Shown in pieces: positions 1-5,654 of a stretch of 6,596 bases of DNA (positions are counted from its first letter, which is position 1; each line of letters begins with the position of its first letter). The DNA comes from Saprospiraceae bacterium (GTDB lineage: Bacteria; Bacteroidota; Bacteroidia; Chitinophagales; Saprospiraceae), in the NCBI GenBank assembly GCA_020528935.1, contig JAJDFU010000313.1, positions 3,804-10,399 of the forward strand, read 5' to 3'. A program made the position numbers and the translations under genes. The notes under the pieces are model-generated. The model did no database searches. It saw only the letters and a program-made list of their open reading frames with translations, and was not told where the DNA came from.

Positions 1-1704
1 ATTTCCCTTGTTGTCGGGGGGTTGGGGGTTGTGTAAGAGGGCCCGGGCCAAGTCCAAGCCCCTGGCCGACACGGCCAGGTCGTTGGTCTGGGCCTGATGA
101 CCTTTGTAGTTGCGCTTGTAAAACCCTTTCTTTTTGTCGTTGATCAGTACGGACAGGGCGGCCGCCCCGGTGGGGTTGAGGCTGTCCCGGCCTTTGTTGA
201 AGGTGTACAGTACATGCTCCACGACGCGCGTGCCGAGAGTGGGGTCGGAATTGACTTGTTTCAGCGCGCGCGCGACGTTGAAATTGGCCCGGTCGTTGGC
301 CTCCGCTTCGGTTTTGAGCTTGAAGGTAAGAAAGGCGGTAACGACAGCGATCAGGGCCAGTACGAACATGGCCAGTGCCCAGAAGAGCGCATTGCGCCGT
401 TTGCGGCGCATGGCCGCCATTTCAGCTTCGCGCTCCCGGCGCTCGCGCTCGCGCTTGGCCCGGATCTCCTCGATGCGGCGCTGGCGCTTGGCGCGCAACA
501 CGGGGGTTACCAGGGTGTCGTGGCTCAGCTCGTAGATGTAGCCGCCCCGCCGGCTGGGGAGGGCGCGCAGCAGATGCATCTGGACCAGGCGCTCCAGCAG
601 CTGATCGGATATGGGATATTGGCGCTGGATCTGCCCCTTGTACAGGCTCAGCCGCCGCCGCTCACCTTCCAGTACCAATTCGTCCTCGATAAGCGTGCGA
701 ACCAATTGCCGTTCTTTGGGATCTTCTATGGTCTGGAGCTTGTCGTTGTAGTAGTTCAGCAGCAGGTCTTCGGGCTTTTTCAGGTCGGAGGCCTTGATGA
801 TCCTTCGGCCCTCTTTGGCGACGACCTCGTCTTCCAGGTATTCGCACAGGATCTGCAGCTGAAAGGACTCGATGGGGTCCTTGCCGTCGTTGCTCAGGTA
901 ATTGAGCATGAGCTCCACGGCCTCATCCTCGTAGTCGAATACGGGGGTCTGAAACTGGCCTTCTTTCTGATAGGCCGGCAGCAGGATCGCATCTTCGGCC
1001 TGGGGAATGCCCAGCGCCTGGAGTTCGTACTCCGCCTGGTGGATGGTGGGCAGGTAGTCCTTGAGCTGGCTGAGCAGACTGTGTTTGTCGCTGCGTATGG
1101 CGACCAGTACGTGCAGGCGGAAAGGCTGATCCAGGAGGGTGAGCTCTTCCTGGGTGAGAAAGTTGGGGTTGCGGTCAAAGCCTTTGCGCCGCTCGTCGCG
1201 GAAGCGCTGTGGCATTTTCACATACAGGGCCTCGGCCAGCAGGTTGCCGAACTCGTCCACCTCGCTCTTGTCGAAGGCGAACAACTCTTCGAATTGGTCG
1301 AAGATGAGCAGAAAGTCTCCGTGCTCCGGATCGCGGAGTTGCCGGCTCTTGAGATGGTACCAGAGGCTGCGCTCGCCCTCGGGCTTGATCTTGTCGAGTA
1401 TGGGCGAGGTGCTTTGAATGTGATCGATTACGATGTCCACGGGGTTCAGGCCGGGAGCGTCCTCGACGGCATGGGAGCCAAAGCGAATGGGAAAGGCGGT
1501 AAACTCGCCGTCGCGCAGCAGCTGGGGAATGAGGCCGGCATTGATCAGCGAACTCTTGCCCAGGCCCGACTTGGCGTGCAGCACCACCAGTTGCTCGAGG
1601 CGCAGCTTTCGGGCCAGGGCCTTTACGTCCTCGCTGCGGCCAAAGAAAATGTGGGCCTCGTCGGTGGAGAACGGCTGGGCTCCGGGATAGCGATGCTGCG
1701 GCAT
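1..1704 (-). CDS. STAND-family P-loop NTPase (nSTAND1-like) with transmembrane segment and probable WD40 sensor, 3' end outside window
   Basis: Open for 568 codons with no stop, so the C-terminus lies beyond the left edge. The N-terminus RYPGAQPF...FFGR (residues 5-23) is the usual nSTAND1 entry. Walker A is AKSGLGKS (44-51, K50), with Ala where the first Gly is usual. Walker B is LLIFDQFEE (132-140, D136). An AIRSDK sensor-1-like strand sits near R204 and a winged-helix-like end YELSHDTL at about 391-398. Next come a highly charged Arg/Glu helix (about 404-437), one hydrophobic segment (about 439-461), and a DPTLG-containing helical stretch. FYKRNYKGH...LAVSARG (about 528-549) resembles the start of a first WD40 blade. 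The ATG lies 4 bases after the stop of the SIR2-like gene, so the two are surely co-transcribed. STAND proteins are signal-triggered oligomerising switches, often in phage defence or programmed death. The NTPase assignment is firm; WD40 is an inference from little sequence. Confidence 0.9.
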   Translation of the reverse strand, partial: MPQHRYPGAQPFSTDEAHIFFGRSEDVKALARKLRLEQLVVLHAKSGLGKSSLINAGLIPQLLRDGEFTAFPIRFGSHAVEDAPGLNPVDIVIDHIQSTSPILDKIKPEGERSLWYHLKSRQLRDPEHGDFLLIFDQFEELFAFDKSEVDEFGNLLAEALYVKMPQRFRDERRKGFDRNPNFLTQEELTLLDQPFRLHVLVAIRSDKHSLLSQLKDYLPTIHQAEYELQALGIPQAEDAILLPAYQKEGQFQTPVFDYEDEAVELMLNYLSNDGKDPIESFQLQILCEYLEDEVVAKEGRRIIKASDLKKPEDLLLNYYNDKLQTIEDPKERQLVRTLIEDELVLEGERRRLSLYKGQIQRQYPISDQLLERLVQMHLLRALPSRRGGYIYELSHDTLVTPVLRAKRQRRIEEIRAKRERERREREAEMAAMRRKRRNALFWALAMFVLALIAVVTAFLTFKLKTEAEANDRANFNVARALKQVNSDPTLGTRVVEHVLYTFNKGRDSLNPTGAAALSVLINDKKKGFYKRNYKGHQAQTNDLAVSARGLDLARALLHNPQPPDNKGN

Positions 1705-1708
1705 GAAT

Positions 1709-2773
1709 CTATTGCTTTTCGGCTTCCTGGATCAGCTCCAGCAGGCTGCTCTGGATCTGATTGGCTTGCACGTCCAGTTCGTTGCCGTACAAGATACCCT
1801 GGTTTTTCTTTCGCTCGTACCGGCGATGACGGCCCGATATGCCAATGGCCTCATCTTCCAGATCGGTGCCCCGGGTGAGGTCCACGAATTGTTCTATGGC
1901 GACGCCCAGCTTGCCCTCGGCCAGAAAGTTCTTGATCTGGGTCCAGCGATCGGTATCCTGCTCGGTGCGCAAGATGCCGTCCTCTTCCGCATATTGGTAG
2001 AGTTTGTGGATGAACTCCGGAATGTTGTTGCTTACGAAGTTGATGGTAAACTGCTCGGTGCAAAACGTCTTCACCTCGTCCGTAAGCGACTGATTGGCCG
2101 CATAGCGGATGAAATCCTCGCTGTGGCGGTGGATCTCCAGCTCGCGCAGCAAGAGCTGCATGTACCATTTGTCGAAGGGCACGCCCAGAAAAATAAAACA
2201 GTTGAGCTCGCGCTGGACCAGGGCATTCTTGAGCTTTTCCGGCATGCTGCGGCGGGCGAAGATGGATTTGAAGTAGTCGTACAGGTCATTGTGGGTGAGT
2301 ACCAGCGACTCTTCGTCATCTATGCAGCCAAAGAGGTTGTACACCAGCGGCAGCTGTACCGTTGGGTCCTTGATCTCCGAAGGACCGCGCGCCTTGCGAT
2401 AGTAGTCGAACTGGTACTGAAAATTGAGCCGGTCGAAGGCTTTGTTCAGCAGCTTGCCCGGCGATACCGACAGCATGACGTGAAAGGGAATGCGGGCCAG
2501 CTCGATGAGTTCCTGGCCCGGCTCCTGCCGTTTGTGAAAATCGTAAATGCGCTCGCAGGTGAAAGAGCGGCCACCGCCTACATTGAACAGGAAAAAGTCG
2601 TCGTCGGCATAGTATTTCTGGATGTAGCGATTATGGGCTACATCCAATTCCTCCAGCAGAACCTGGTGGAGTGGCTTGCTGTGGTCGGGCGTGCGAAAAG
2701 CCTCCGGACCTACCACCAGAATGGCCCGCTGCTTGCGGATCTTGCCTACGATGGCTTCCCAGCTGATCTCCAT
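1709..2773 (-). CDS. Divergent SIR2-like protein with C-terminal EAD11-like effector-associated domain
   Basis: 354 residues from the ATG at 2773, chosen because AGGA sits 6 bases upstream; an in-frame ATG at 2791 would add 6 residues. The N-terminal two thirds follow a SIR2_2-type plan: AILVVGPE near residues 17-24 at the nucleotide-binding loop, YNLFG (145-149) followed by LVLTHNDL at the place of the usual K-L-H-G...VLT block, and FIFLGVPFDKW (193-203) at the late strand-loop motif. Canonical catalytic residues look absent: the TNYD position reads SVSP (102-105) and the catalytic His position reads F148. The last 70 or so residues (about 279-349) form a helical domain with AIEQF, the SGRHRRYER core (313-321) and NQI, closely resembling effector-associated domain 11, a Death-like adaptor. 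Active SIR2 proteins of this kind hydrolyse NAD+ in abortive infection; here activity is uncertain. First gene of an operon with the STAND NTPase. Domain calls are from memory of family motifs, not a search. Confidence 0.85.
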   Translation of the reverse strand: MEISWEAIVGKIRKQRAILVVGPEAFRTPDHSKPLHQVLLEELDVAHNRYIQKYYADDDFFLFNVGGGRSFTCERIYDFHKRQEPGQELIELARIPFHVMLSVSPGKLLNKAFDRLNFQYQFDYYRKARGPSEIKDPTVQLPLVYNLFGCIDDEESLVLTHNDLYDYFKSIFARRSMPEKLKNALVQRELNCFIFLGVPFDKWYMQLLLRELEIHRHSEDFIRYAANQSLTDEVKTFCTEQFTINFVSNNIPEFIHKLYQYAEEDGILRTEQDTDRWTQIKNFLAEGKLGVAIEQFVDLTRGTDLEDEAIGISGRHRRYERKKNQGILYGNELDVQANQIQSSLLELIQEAEKQ

Positions 2774-2801
2774 AGTGGTTCCTGAGGCCATACCTTAAAA
2801 G

Positions 2802-2834
2802 CAATGGTAAAAATCAAATCATCAAGATAGCAAA
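2802..2834 (-). promoter_or_regulatory. Candidate promoter of the SIR2/STAND operon
   Basis: On the minus strand TACCATTG (2809-2802) differs by one base from the Bacteroidota -7 consensus TAnnTTTG, and a TTTG (2834-2831) lies 21 bases upstream, fitting the -33 element. The predicted transcript start near 2795 leaves about 22 nt of leader to the ATG at 2773 but only about 4 nt to the ATG at 2791, which favours the downstream start. The call is by motif alone. Confidence 0.35.
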
Positions 2835-2936
2835 TCTCTGACCGACGAACTCGGGCAGGTTTGTCCTCGATTAGGGAACGGCAGGTTTCGGGGGTAAAGC
2901 GGTAGTTTTTGCGGGTGTTTAGTGCCGCGATTTCCT

Positions 2937-2944
2937 TAATTTTG
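2937..2944 (+). promoter_or_regulatory. Candidate -7 promoter element for mtaB
   Basis: TAATTTTG is an exact match to the Bacteroidota TAnnTTTG element and is followed by GCAGC. The expected transcript start, near 2951, gives a leader of about 14 nt before the mtaB ATG. I found no TTG at the ideal -33 spacing; the nearest is 25 bases upstream (2909-2911), so only the -7 box is claimed. Confidence 0.5.
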
Positions 2945-2964
2945 CAGCTCAATTCCTTTGTCCT

Positions 2965-4305
2965 ATGGCCACCCCGCGCACCGTAGCGTTTTACACCCTG
3001 GGTTGCAAGCTCAACTACTCGGAAACCTCTGCCATCGGCAGGCGCTTCGAGCAGGCCGGCTATGGGGTGACGGACTTCCGGCAGCCGGCGGATATCTACG
3101 TGATCAACACCTGCTCGGTCACCGATTTTGCCGATCGCAAATGCCGGCAGGTGGTGCGCAAGGCCCTGCGGCGAAACCCCGATGCCAAGGTGGTGGTCAT
3201 CGGCTGCTACGCCCAGCTCAAGCCGCAGGAGATCGCGGACATTCCCGGCGTAGACCTGGTGCTTGGCGCCGCCGAAAAATTCCGGGTGCTCGATTACGTG
3301 GAGGATCTCAGCAAAGCCCCCGGCAAGGGGCTGGTGGAAGCCGGCGCGGTGCGGCAGGCCAGTACTTTCGTCGACGCCTTCTCCTTCGGCGATCGCACCC
3401 GCTCCTTTCTCAAGGTACAGGATGGCTGCAACTACAAGTGCACCTTTTGCACCATCCCGCAGGCCCGGGGGGGCAGCCGCAGCGATACGGTGCCGCACGT
3501 GCTGGAAAATGCCCGGCACATCGCCGGGCTGGGCGTGAAGGAGATCGTGCTCACCGGCGTCAACATCGGCGACTTTGGCAACGGCACGGAGGTGATCGAG
3601 GGTAGCCGCCCCCAAAAGGAAGCCCTCTTCATCGATCTCATTGGCGCGCTGGATGAAGTAAAGGGCATTGAGCGTTTTCGCATCTCCAGCATCGAGCCCA
3701 ATCTGTGCACCGATGCGATCATCGAATTCGTGGCCGCTTCCCGCCGCTTTGTGCCCCATTTTCACATGCCCCTGCAGAGCGGCAACAACAAGCAACTGGC
3801 TCAAATGCGCCGTCGCTACCGCCGCGAGCTCTACGCAGAACGCGTGGCGAAGATCAAAGCCCTCATGCCCCACGCCTGCATCGGCCTGGATGTGATCGTG
3901 GGCTTCCCCGGCGAGACGGAAGCCGACTTCCTGGAAAGCTACCGCTTCATCCGGGAGCTGGACGTGAGCTACCTGCACGTATTCACCTACAGCGAACGAC
4001 CCAATACCCCGGCTGCCGAAATGGAAGGGGCCGTGCCCATGCACCTCCGCCGCGAGCGCAACCGCATGCTCACCATCCTCAGCGACAAAAAGAAACGGGC
4101 CTTCTATGCAGCACATCAAGGCCAGGAGCGCAAAGTGCTCTTCGAGCACAGCCGGGAAGCCGGCCGCATGAGCGGATTCACGGACAATTACATCAAGATC
4201 GATGCCCCGCTGAAGCCCGGGCTGATCAATACCATTCAGCCGGTGCGGCTTGGGGCGCTTCGCCCGGACGGGGTGATGGAAAGCGAGATGGCCGTAGGAG
4301 CCTAA
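2965..4305 (+). CDS. mtaB: tRNA (N6-threonylcarbamoyladenosine(37)-C2)-methylthiotransferase MtaB
   Basis: 446 residues, the normal length for this family. It carries the N-terminal UPF0004 domain with its three iron-sulfur cysteines, C14 (TLGCKLNYSE), C50 (NTCSVT) and C81 (GCYAQ). The radical-SAM CxxxCxxC motif follows as C155-NYK-C159-TF-C162, then downstream blocks including LTGVNIGDFG, RISSIEP, HMPLQSG and DVIVGFPGE, and a C-terminal TRAM-like region (about 380-440). TLGCKLN and the length point to the MtaB branch rather than MiaB or RimO. The enzyme adds a methylthio group to t6A37 in tRNAs reading ANN codons, using two 4Fe-4S clusters and S-adenosylmethionine in the cytoplasm. It stands alone: divergent from the SIR2/STAND operon (spacer about 190 bases) and convergent with clpS. 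The ATG at 2965 begins MATPRTVAFYTLGC, as expected. No catalytic residue is missing. Confidence 0.95.
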   Translation: MATPRTVAFYTLGCKLNYSETSAIGRRFEQAGYGVTDFRQPADIYVINTCSVTDFADRKCRQVVRKALRRNPDAKVVVIGCYAQLKPQEIADIPGVDLVLGAAEKFRVLDYVEDLSKAPGKGLVEAGAVRQASTFVDAFSFGDRTRSFLKVQDGCNYKCTFCTIPQARGGSRSDTVPHVLENARHIAGLGVKEIVLTGVNIGDFGNGTEVIEGSRPQKEALFIDLIGALDEVKGIERFRISSIEPNLCTDAIIEFVAASRRFVPHFHMPLQSGNNKQLAQMRRRYRRELYAERVAKIKALMPHACIGLDVIVGFPGETEADFLESYRFIRELDVSYLHVFTYSERPNTPAAEMEGAVPMHLRRERNRMLTILSDKKKRAFYAAHQGQERKVLFEHSREAGRMSGFTDNYIKIDAPLKPGLINTIQPVRLGALRPDGVMESEMAVGA

Positions 4306-4313
4306 CGCACAGC

Positions 4314-4332
4314 CGGTGCATGCGACGCACCG
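4314..4332. terminator. Weak candidate bidirectional terminator between mtaB and clpS
   Basis: CGGTGC (4314-4319) and GCACCG (4327-4332) form a 6-bp stem with a 7-base loop in the 33-base spacer between two convergent genes, 9 bases after the mtaB stop. There is no T-tract on either strand, so the terminator role rests mainly on position. Confidence 0.3.
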
Positions 4333-4338
4333 CCATGC

Positions 4339-4632
4339 TCAACCCTCAATAACGGCGGAGAGGCCCCGCTCGATCAAAGCGTCCTTTTTGGGCTTGAGCT
4401 CTTCCCGAGGGGCTGTTTTGACCGTGGCCTTTCCTTTGAAATGAATGATAAGGGAGAGTTGCTCGGCCTGTTCGTGGGTGTGGTCCAGCACCTCCATAAA
4501 GCACTTGATCACCCAATCAAACGTATTGACGTCATCATTGTAAACCACCAAACGGGATTCCAGGTCCACATCGATGGATTCCTCTTCGATGACCACTTCT
4601 TCCACTTCCTCCACGGGTCCGTACCTGAGCAT
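4339..4632 (-). CDS. clpS: ATP-dependent Clp protease adaptor protein ClpS
   Basis: 97 residues, a normal size. After an acidic N-terminal tail of about 25 residues (the flexible arm), the core starts LVVYNDDVNTFDWVI (28-42). It holds the N-degron pocket residues N32, D33 and D34, and the second pocket signature H64-xx-G67 in IIHFKGKA. In E. coli ClpS the pocket gatekeeper is Met40; the aligned residue here is F38. ClpS delivers substrates with destabilising N-terminal residues (Leu, Phe, Trp, Tyr) to ClpA or ClpC with ClpP in the cytoplasm. No clpA or clpC neighbour is present. The ATG at 4632 has no clear Shine-Dalgarno sequence. A -7-like box and a perfect inverted repeat lie in the 90 bases upstream. 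Confidence 0.93.
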   Translation of the reverse strand: MLRYGPVEEVEEVVIEEESIDVDLESRLVVYNDDVNTFDWVIKCFMEVLDHTHEQAEQLSLIIHFKGKATVKTAPREELKPKKDALIERGLSAVIEG

Positions 4633-4671
4633 TGGGTTGGGCTTTGGGCCCTCGTACGCAGCGATTTAACC

Positions 4672-4694
4672 CGGAAAATTCACCGAATTTTCCG
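4672..4694. repeat. Perfect 10-bp inverted repeat in the clpS leader
   Basis: CGGAAAATTC (4672-4681) and GAATTTTCCG (4685-4694) are exact reverse complements with the 3-base spacer ACC. The dyad lies between the candidate clpS -7 box and the clpS ATG, 40 to 62 bases upstream of the start. It could be an operator for a dimeric regulator or an RNA hairpin in the leader. Neither strand has a T-tract suggesting a terminator. Confidence 0.6.
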
Positions 4695-4714
4695 CCCGGA
4701 GGGCTGACGAATTG

Positions 4715-4722
4715 CAAAATTA
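4715..4722 (-). promoter_or_regulatory. Candidate -7 promoter element for clpS
   Basis: The minus strand reads TAATTTTG, an exact TAnnTTTG match and identical to the box before mtaB. It would give a transcript start near 4708 and a leader of roughly 75 nt. A well-spaced -33 TTG was not found; TTTG occurs only 7 bases upstream and the next TTG is about 30 bases away. Confidence 0.45.
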
Positions 4723-4741
4723 TATAAATCAAATAGTTACG

Positions 4742-4772
4742 AATAATACAGTTCAATTCTTACTGTTATTAT
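4742..4772. repeat. Imperfect inverted repeat (dyad 1 of the spacer cluster)
   Basis: ATAATACAGT (4743-4752) and ACTGTTATTAT (4762-4772) pair with one bulged T (4767), around a 9-base loop. It overlaps the left copy of the 19-bp direct repeat. Confidence 0.45.
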
Positions 4773-4774
4773 CC

Positions 4775-4792
4775 GTACCCCAATTGGGGCAC
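4775..4792. repeat. Palindrome (dyad 2 of the spacer cluster)
   Basis: CCCCAATTGGGG (4778-4789) is a perfect 12-bp palindrome. It extends to 18 bp (GT...AC outside) with one mismatch pair (4777 and 4790). With no loop it is better suited to binding a protein dimer than to forming an RNA hairpin. Confidence 0.5.
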
Positions 4793-4829
4793 ACCAAATG
4801 TTGCAATGGTCCGGGACGAAGACCCTGAC

Positions 4830-4867
4830 ATAAGTGGTTGAAAACAAGCGTGTTTTCAGCCACTTAT
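4830..4867 (-). terminator. Long stem-loop downstream of the peroxiredoxin gene (dyad 3)
   Basis: Arms 4830-4846 and 4851-4867 are 17 bases each with one mismatch (T4838 against G4859, a possible wobble) around the 4-base loop AGCG. It starts 36 bases past the peroxiredoxin stop, on the 3' side of that gene. A strong stem at this place suggests transcript termination or 3'-end protection, but no T-tract follows, so classical Rho-independent termination is unproven. Confidence 0.5.
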
Positions 4868-4871
4868 CGGC

Positions 4872-4897
4872 ATTATTCACGGTAATGCGTGAATAAT
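4872..4897 (-). repeat. Perfect 10-bp stem-loop immediately after the peroxiredoxin stop (dyad 4)
   Basis: ATTATTCACG (4872-4881) and CGTGAATAAT (4888-4897) are exact reverse complements around a 6-base loop (4882-4887). It begins 5 bases past the stop codon on the minus strand, and with dyad 3 makes two tandem hairpins in the 3' untranslated region. Confidence 0.6.
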
Positions 4898-4902
4898 ACG
4901 GG

Positions 4903-5373
4903 TTAATTCGCTGAGGACAAGGCACTTTTTACATCGGCAAAGTTAGGCAGATCCCCGGCATTGTCCAAGACCTCGGCGTAGCGGACCGTGCCGCTGCCGT
5001 CCACTACAAAAGCGGCGCGCTTGGAGACGCCCTTCATGCCCATGACGAAATCGTCGTACAGCGCGCCGTATGCCCGGGACACGTCTTTGTTGAAATCGGA
5101 CAACAAGGGAAAGTTCAGGTTTTGTTCGGCCTTGAATTTTTCGAGGGTAAAAGGCGAATCCACAGAAATGGCCAGCACCTGTGCATTCAGATCGCGATAG
5201 CTGGAGAAGTCGTCGCGGATGGTACACAGCTCGGTGGTACACACGCTGGTGAAGGCCAGCGGGAAGAACAGCAGAACTACGTTCTGGCCCTGAAAATCAC
5301 CGAGGGCAACTTCTTTCTTTTCGTCGGAAATGAGGGTAAAGGCGGGCGCTTTGTCGCCAACTTGAACAGCCAT
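4903..5373 (-). CDS. Peroxiredoxin, AhpC/TSA family, AhpE/PrxQ(BCP)-like
   Basis: 156 residues, a full-length thioredoxin-fold peroxidase with no signal peptide. The active site FFPLAFTSVC (36-45) gives the PxxxTxxC motif with P38, T42 and peroxidatic C45. R119 in GVSKRAAFVVD is the conserved arginine that completes the site. The FFPLAFT block and the VSKRAAFVVD-GSGTVRYAEV end are most like mycobacterial-type AhpE. A second cysteine, C50 (TTELC), sits five residues after C45, where PrxQ/BCP enzymes carry their resolving cysteine. The protein should reduce hydrogen or organic peroxides in the cytoplasm, recycled by thioredoxin or a similar thiol. The ATG at 5373 fits the family N-terminus MAVQVGDKAPAFTL; no Shine-Dalgarno sequence or convincing -7 box was found upstream. 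Two stem-loops follow the stop. The exact subfamily is not settled. Confidence 0.93.
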   Translation of the reverse strand: MAVQVGDKAPAFTLISDEKKEVALGDFQGQNVVLLFFPLAFTSVCTTELCTIRDDFSSYRDLNAQVLAISVDSPFTLEKFKAEQNLNFPLLSDFNKDVSRAYGALYDDFVMGMKGVSKRAAFVVDGSGTVRYAEVLDNAGDLPNFADVKSALSSAN

Positions 5374-5468
5374 GGCGGGTTCGTTTTAAGGGTTTGAGGA
5401 TGTATTTCATGGAAAGAACGCCTTCGGCCCTGCTGGGTTCATGTCCCTGCGGAAAAAGCCATCCTGCC

Positions 5469-5500
5469 TTGGAAATATGATGCCCTGCGGTCTACCTTTG
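5469..5500 (+). promoter_or_regulatory. Candidate promoter of the EamA transporter gene
   Basis: TACCTTTG (5493-5500) matches the Bacteroidota -7 consensus exactly. TTG (5469-5471) lies 21 bases upstream as the -33 element, the same spacing as in the SIR2/STAND candidate. The predicted transcript start, near 5507, implies an unusually long leader of about 148 nt before the ATG at 5655. Confidence 0.45.
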
Positions 5501-5546
5501 GTGGTTCCGGATTATGCGGATGGGGGCACGGGTATAACGGGCGGCC

Positions 5547-5584
5547 GGGTGCGTGAGATTTCCCACATCCCAAGGGCTCACCCC
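5547..5584 (+). other. Candidate stem-loop in the EamA leader
   Basis: GTGAG (5553-5557) pairs with CTCAC (5577-5581). It extends outward through GGG (5547-5549) with CCC (5582-5584) across a 3-base bulge, and inward through CCC (5562-5564) with GGG (5574-5576). The stem totals 11 bp with bulges, in a spacer otherwise without recognised features. No known riboswitch signature was recognised; the order of motifs does not fit a TPP element. Confidence 0.3.
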
Positions 5585-5654
5585 TCTCCCCTTCGCTGGA
5601 AATGCTCATTGCCCGGAGGAGCTGCTCGTTCTCAAAAAAACCTAATGGACTCCC

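Larger units (their letters stand above)
4741..4909. repeat. Pair of 19-bp imperfect direct repeats bracketing the dyad cluster
   Basis: Positions 4741-4759 and 4891-4909 match at 16 of 19 bases, the first 9 (GAATAATAC) identically, in the same orientation 150 bases apart. The right copy overlaps the stop codon and last codons of the peroxiredoxin gene. All four dyads lie between or over the copies. It may be a duplication trace or paired binding sites. No terminal inverted repeats of a classical mobile element were seen, and the 62-codon reading frame across it looks spurious. Confidence 0.45.

Noticed and set aside
97..1878. 593-codon plus-strand reading frame antisense to the STAND gene
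   Set aside because: Its translation has no recognisable family motifs, while the minus strand gives clear Walker A, Walker B and winged-helix features. It is a GC-driven shadow.
1703..2785. 360-codon plus-strand reading frame exactly antisense to the SIR2-like gene
   Set aside because: The mirrored length comes from codon structure of the real gene; the product is low-complexity and unlike any domain I know.
2746..4149. 467-codon minus-strand reading frame across mtaB
   Set aside because: mtaB has all its expected motifs on the plus strand; the antisense product is rich in His, Ala and Gly with no motif.
4741..4909. Integron attC site or classical MITE
   Set aside because: No GTTRRRY/RYYYAAC core pair was found, and the direct repeats lack inner terminal inverted repeats.
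4737..4925. 62-codon minus-strand reading frame across the dyad cluster
   Set aside because: Its sequence is made of the inverted repeats and overlaps the peroxiredoxin 3' end; no protein-like character.
5501..5560. TPP riboswitch before the EamA gene
   Set aside because: A GGATTATGC string recalls the TPP core, but the GTGAGAT string lies downstream rather than upstream and the other conserved blocks are absent.
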